A stretch of DNA of 8,220 nt from positions 1-8,220 of the forward strand of contig CBDTTM010000109.1 in the NCBI GenBank assembly GCA_965363355.1. The letters are read 5' to 3'. The first letter of the stretch is position 1; each line of letters starts with the position of its first letter. The stretch comes from CBDTTM01 sp965363355. GTDB lineage: Bacteria > Bacillota > Negativicutes > Selenomonadales > Selenomonadaceae. Under the pieces are notes generated by a model that did no database searches, had not been told where the DNA came from, and saw nothing but the letters and a program-made list of their open reading frames with translations. Below, piece after piece: positions 6,395 through 8,220 of this stretch. The position numbers were made by a program, and so were the translations under genes.

Positions 6395-6600
6395 TGAATA
6401 TAGATGTTGTAGGCTGCCTGCTGTCTGTTGCAGAAAAATGGTTGCAGACAGAGCAGATAAGATATACAATTGAAAAAACAGTTCCTACACGCGATTTTTT
6501 TAAAGTGGATGATGATCAGTTGTATGTTGTTCGTCAAAAGCTTATGCCGACAGGCGAACTTCAGCTGGTTGTCGCTGCTAAAATGCGAAAGGAGGTGTAA
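6391..6600 (+). CDS. Unrecognised 69-residue protein coupled to frr and ferredoxin
   Basis: I do not recognise this family. The 69-residue product is small and soluble-looking, with one cysteine (residue 9) in a mildly hydrophobic N-terminal helix. The second half looks like beta strands (QLYVVRQK, then ELQLVVAAKM), and it ends in RKEV. The ATG overlaps the frr stop in ATGA (a second ATG follows immediately), and the Shine-Dalgarno is weak, so translation is probably coupled. Its last codons (AAA GGA GGT... in another phase) double as the ferredoxin ribosome binding site. Tight packing on both sides argues that the gene is real and co-expressed. It could be a partner or accessory of the ferredoxin, but nothing in the sequence shows this. 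Confidence 0.75.
   Translation: MMNIDVVGCLLSVAEKWLQTEQIRYTIEKTVPTRDFFKVDDDQLYVVRQKLMPTGELQLVVAAKMRKEV
6588..6597 (+). promoter_or_regulatory. Strong ferredoxin ribosome binding site inside the preceding gene
   Basis: AAAGGAGGTG is nearly fully complementary to the 3' end of 16S rRNA and lies 5 bases before ATG at 6603. It overlaps the last codons of the 69-residue gene. It is among the strongest binding sites in the window, which suggests abundant ferredoxin. Confidence 0.9.
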
Positions 6601-6602
6601 CC

Positions 6603-6773
6603 ATGGCTTATAAAATAGGCGAAGATTGTATTTCCTGCGGTTCTTGCGCAGGCACATGTCCAGTCGCTGCTATCGCTGAAGGCGAAGCACAGTATGAAAT
6701 TGATTCGGAAAAATGTGTAGAATGTGGCGCTTGCGCTGCAGTATGTCCGGTATCTGCAATTTCGGCACCGTGA
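6603..6773 (+). CDS. Clostridial-type 2[4Fe-4S] ferredoxin
   Basis: A 56-residue low-potential electron carrier that would serve anaerobic redox enzymes such as pyruvate:ferredoxin oxidoreductase or hydrogenase. Two cluster motifs are complete: CISCGSCAGTCP at 9-20 and CVECGACAAVCP at 38-49. Each gives three cysteines to one cluster and the fourth to the other. The start MAYKI and the length match classical clostridial ferredoxins (about 55 residues). There is no extension or extra domain. It lies 2 bases after the 69-residue gene and before a hairpin, so it ends the pyrH-frr block. Placing a ferredoxin in a translation/envelope operon is unusual and not explained by the neighbours. The family call is firm; the redox partner is unknown. 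Confidence 0.97.
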   Translation: MAYKIGEDCISCGSCAGTCPVAAIAEGEAQYEIDSEKCVECGACAAVCPVSAISAP

Positions 6774-6779
6774 TTGGGA

Positions 6780-6816
6780 AAAGCCCCTCTTTGCAACAAG
6801 AGGGGCTTTGTTTCTT
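6780..6816 (+). terminator. GC-rich hairpin with T-rich tail after ferredoxin
   Basis: A perfect 12-pair stem, AAAGCCCCTCTT (6780-6791) with AAGAGGGGCTTT (6798-6809), closes a 6-base loop (TGCAAC). The tail GTTTCTT is weak, so termination may be incomplete and allow read-through into uppS. AGAGGGG in the right arm recurs at 6828-6834 as the uppS ribosome binding site. Confidence 0.8.
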
Positions 6817-6840
6817 GCAGTTTAAATAGAGGGGTATATT

Positions 6841-7617
6841 ATGTGGACAAAGATATTTGGCGATGGGAAAAAACAGCCGAGAGAAGAAAAATCTCAATAT
6901 AGTGCAATCAACCGAGATCGTTTGCCACGGCATGTGGCTGTTATTATGGACGGAAATGGTCGTTGGGCAAATGGGAAAGGTCTTTTACGTACAGCAGGGC
7001 ATACCGCTGGCGTTAAAACTCTAAAAAAAATTGTGCAGACTGCAACAGCCTTGAAAATGGAAGCTTTGACCGTATATGCGTTTTCTACGGAAAATTGGAA
7101 GAGGCCTCATGGTGAAGTGGATTTTTTGATGCATCTTTTTTCAGAATATCTGGCAAAAGAAATTGATGAAATGGATCGAGATAATGTAAAAATGCAGTTT
7201 ATTGGGCGTGTTGAAGAATTATCGCCAGGACTGCAAAATCAGATGGAAAATGCTCAGAGCCGTACAGCCAATAATACGGGCGTTAAGTTCAATATTGCCG
7301 TGAATTATGGTGGTCAAGATGAAATTACGCGTTCTGTTAAGATAATAGCAAAAGAAATTGCGGCAGGAAATCTGTCGGTTGAAGATATCAATGGAGAAAC
7401 AATTGAAAATAATTTGTATACGGCAGGTCTTCCGGCTGTAGATCTAGTCATTCGTACCAGCGGGGATTTGCGTTTGAGTAATTTTTTGCTATGGCAGACT
7501 GCCTATGCTGAATTTTGGTTTACCGATGTCAACTGGCCGGATTTTACACCGGAGTGTTTCATAGAGGCTTTGCTGGATTTTCAAAGCAGAGAACGTCGCT
7601 TTGGTGGATTGAAATAG
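6841..7617 (+). CDS. uppS: Isoprenyl transferase / (di-trans,poly-cis)-undecaprenyl-diphosphate synthase
   Basis: UppS adds isopentenyl units in cis to farnesyl diphosphate to make the C55 lipid carrier for peptidoglycan and other wall polymers. It acts at the inner face of the membrane. The 258-residue protein has a polar 27-residue N-terminal extension followed by the cis-prenyltransferase core. Visible motifs are HVAVIMDGNGRW with catalytic Asp37, RTAGHTAG with His54, TVYAFSTENWKRP at 77-89, NYGGQDEI near 155, RTSGDLRLSNFLLWQ at 205-219, and YAEFWFTDVNWPDF at 222-235. The acidic residue of RTSGE is Asp here, a conservative change. AGAGGGG 6 bases before ATG gives the start. It is followed 28 bases later by cdsA, as in B. 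subtilis. Confidence 0.97.
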   Translation: MWTKIFGDGKKQPREEKSQYSAINRDRLPRHVAVIMDGNGRWANGKGLLRTAGHTAGVKTLKKIVQTATALKMEALTVYAFSTENWKRPHGEVDFLMHLFSEYLAKEIDEMDRDNVKMQFIGRVEELSPGLQNQMENAQSRTANNTGVKFNIAVNYGGQDEITRSVKIIAKEIAAGNLSVEDINGETIENNLYTAGLPAVDLVIRTSGDLRLSNFLLWQTAYAEFWFTDVNWPDFTPECFIEALLDFQSRERRFGGLK

Positions 7618-7645
7618 GAAAATAACTATAGTGGGTGGTTTTTTT

Positions 7646-8220
7646 TTGATTACGCGAATTGTGAGCGGATTAGTAGGAATGGCTTTGACGGTGTTCGTTG
7701 TTCATTTTGGTAGTTATGTATTTGGTGCAGCAGTTTTTTTACTGGCGTTGATTGGCTGGCATGAATTTTCACGAGCTTTTGCCAATAAAGGAGAAAAGCT
7801 AGCCTATGTAACAGGTATGGTTGCGATTGTTTTTATTCTTGGCTGTGCGTGGCTAGGCAATGCAGAAGAGTCTGTTGCAGTGATAACAGCTGCTACTTTA
7901 TGGGTATTGATGCAGATGATTTTTCGGCATCGTTTTTTTTCAGTAGAGCAGGCCTGCCTTTCTATTGCAGGCATAATGTATGTAGGGATGGCGTTTTCTC
8001 ATTTGTTGTTGTTGAGATTCACCGGATCCGATGCCTTTACTGCTTCTGGGGCGATGTCATTGCCCGTTGGTGAAGCTTTGCTTTGGTTAGCTTTTATTGG
8101 AACATGGGCAAGCGATACGTTTGCTTTTTTTACGGGTTCTTTTTTGGGGCGCCATAAGCTTTGTCCTGAAATCAGTCCGAACAAGACAATTGAAGGATTT
8201 GCTGGGGGTCTGATTGGGAC
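7646..8220 (+). CDS. cdsA: Phosphatidate cytidylyltransferase (CDP-diacylglycerol synthase), 3'-truncated by the window edge
   Basis: CdsA makes CDP-diacylglycerol from CTP and phosphatidic acid, the branch point to phosphatidylglycerol and phosphatidylethanolamine. The first 191 residues are visible and no stop is reached. About five hydrophobic segments can be seen (around 5-38, 52-71, 76-93, 102-123 and 143-168), consistent with this multi-pass membrane enzyme. The end shows SDTFAFFTG at 156-164 and GRHKLCPEISPNKTIEG at 168-184, the CdsA SPxKTxEG region; the signature motif nearer the C-terminus lies beyond the window. I chose TTG at 7646 because ITRIVSGLVG follows as in the family and a G-rich stretch (GTGGGTGG) lies about 7 bases upstream. 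GTG at 7631 is an alternative adding five residues. The TTG overlaps a run of nine T. Confidence 0.93.
   Translation, partial: MITRIVSGLVGMALTVFVVHFGSYVFGAAVFLLALIGWHEFSRAFANKGEKLAYVTGMVAIVFILGCAWLGNAEESVAVITAATLWVLMQMIFRHRFFSVEQACLSIAGIMYVGMAFSHLLLLRFTGSDAFTASGAMSLPVGEALLWLAFIGTWASDTFAFFTGSFLGRHKLCPEISPNKTIEGFAGGLIG

Noticed and set aside
6061..6657. A 198-residue open frame on the minus strand across frr and the ferredoxin start
   Set aside because: It lies opposite well-identified genes, and its composition (F, S, I and C rich) is that of an antisense shadow of Lys/Glu-rich coding DNA.
6815..6842. A promoter-like TTGCAG / TATTAT pair before uppS
   Set aside because: The -10 would overlap the uppS ATG, so a transcript would start inside the gene without its ribosome binding site.
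7849..8073. A 74-residue + strand frame inside cdsA
   Set aside because: It is out of frame with cdsA, whose frame is open throughout with the expected motifs; the product (Cys- and Phe-rich) resembles nothing.

Overview
The window is a protein-dense stretch of a low-GC, anaerobic, flagellated Firmicute genome, and every gene lies on the + strand. The order flagellar sigma factor / small motility genes / rpsB / tsf / pyrH / frr / uppS / cdsA is the one known from Bacillus subtilis, where the fla/che operon ends in sigD-swrB and is followed by rpsB-tsf-pyrH-frr-uppS-cdsA. A FapA (DUF342) protein next to the sigma factor, a short EF-Ts and a clostridial-type 2[4Fe-4S] ferredoxin inside the operon point to an anaerobic clostridial or, more likely, Negativicutes lineage. 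The lineage is an inference from gene content, not a measured result.

Region 1 (1-3353) is the tail of a flagellar/chemotaxis operon. It holds the 3' part of the sigma-28 gene fliA/sigD, a full fapA, an unrecognised 106-residue hydrophilic protein, and a membrane-anchored coiled-coil protein with an HTH-like tail in the position of SwrB. It closes with a strong intrinsic terminator (3365-3416).

Region 2 (3415-5031) opens with a near-consensus extended -10 promoter and a roughly 100-nt leader, then rpsB (S2) and tsf (EF-Ts). A hairpin with a T-rich tail lies between these two genes, and a clear intrinsic terminator follows tsf.

Region 3 (5112-6816) is pyrH (TTG start), frr, an unrecognised 69-residue protein and a 56-residue ferredoxin. 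The first three genes overlap by 4 bases (ATGA), and the last codons of the 69-residue gene form the ribosome binding site of the ferredoxin gene. A GC-rich hairpin closes this block.

Region 4 (6841-8220) is uppS and the 5' part of cdsA, for undecaprenyl-diphosphate and CDP-diacylglycerol synthesis. cdsA runs off the window.

Most of the window is conserved housekeeping. The items worth a second look are a locally shifted reading frame at the very start of the sigma factor, the two unrecognised small proteins, the ferredoxin inside a translation/envelope operon, the chain of hairpins between operon genes, and a possible alternative pairing over the uppS ribosome binding site. I saw no mobile element, CRISPR array, tRNA, rRNA or defence system.
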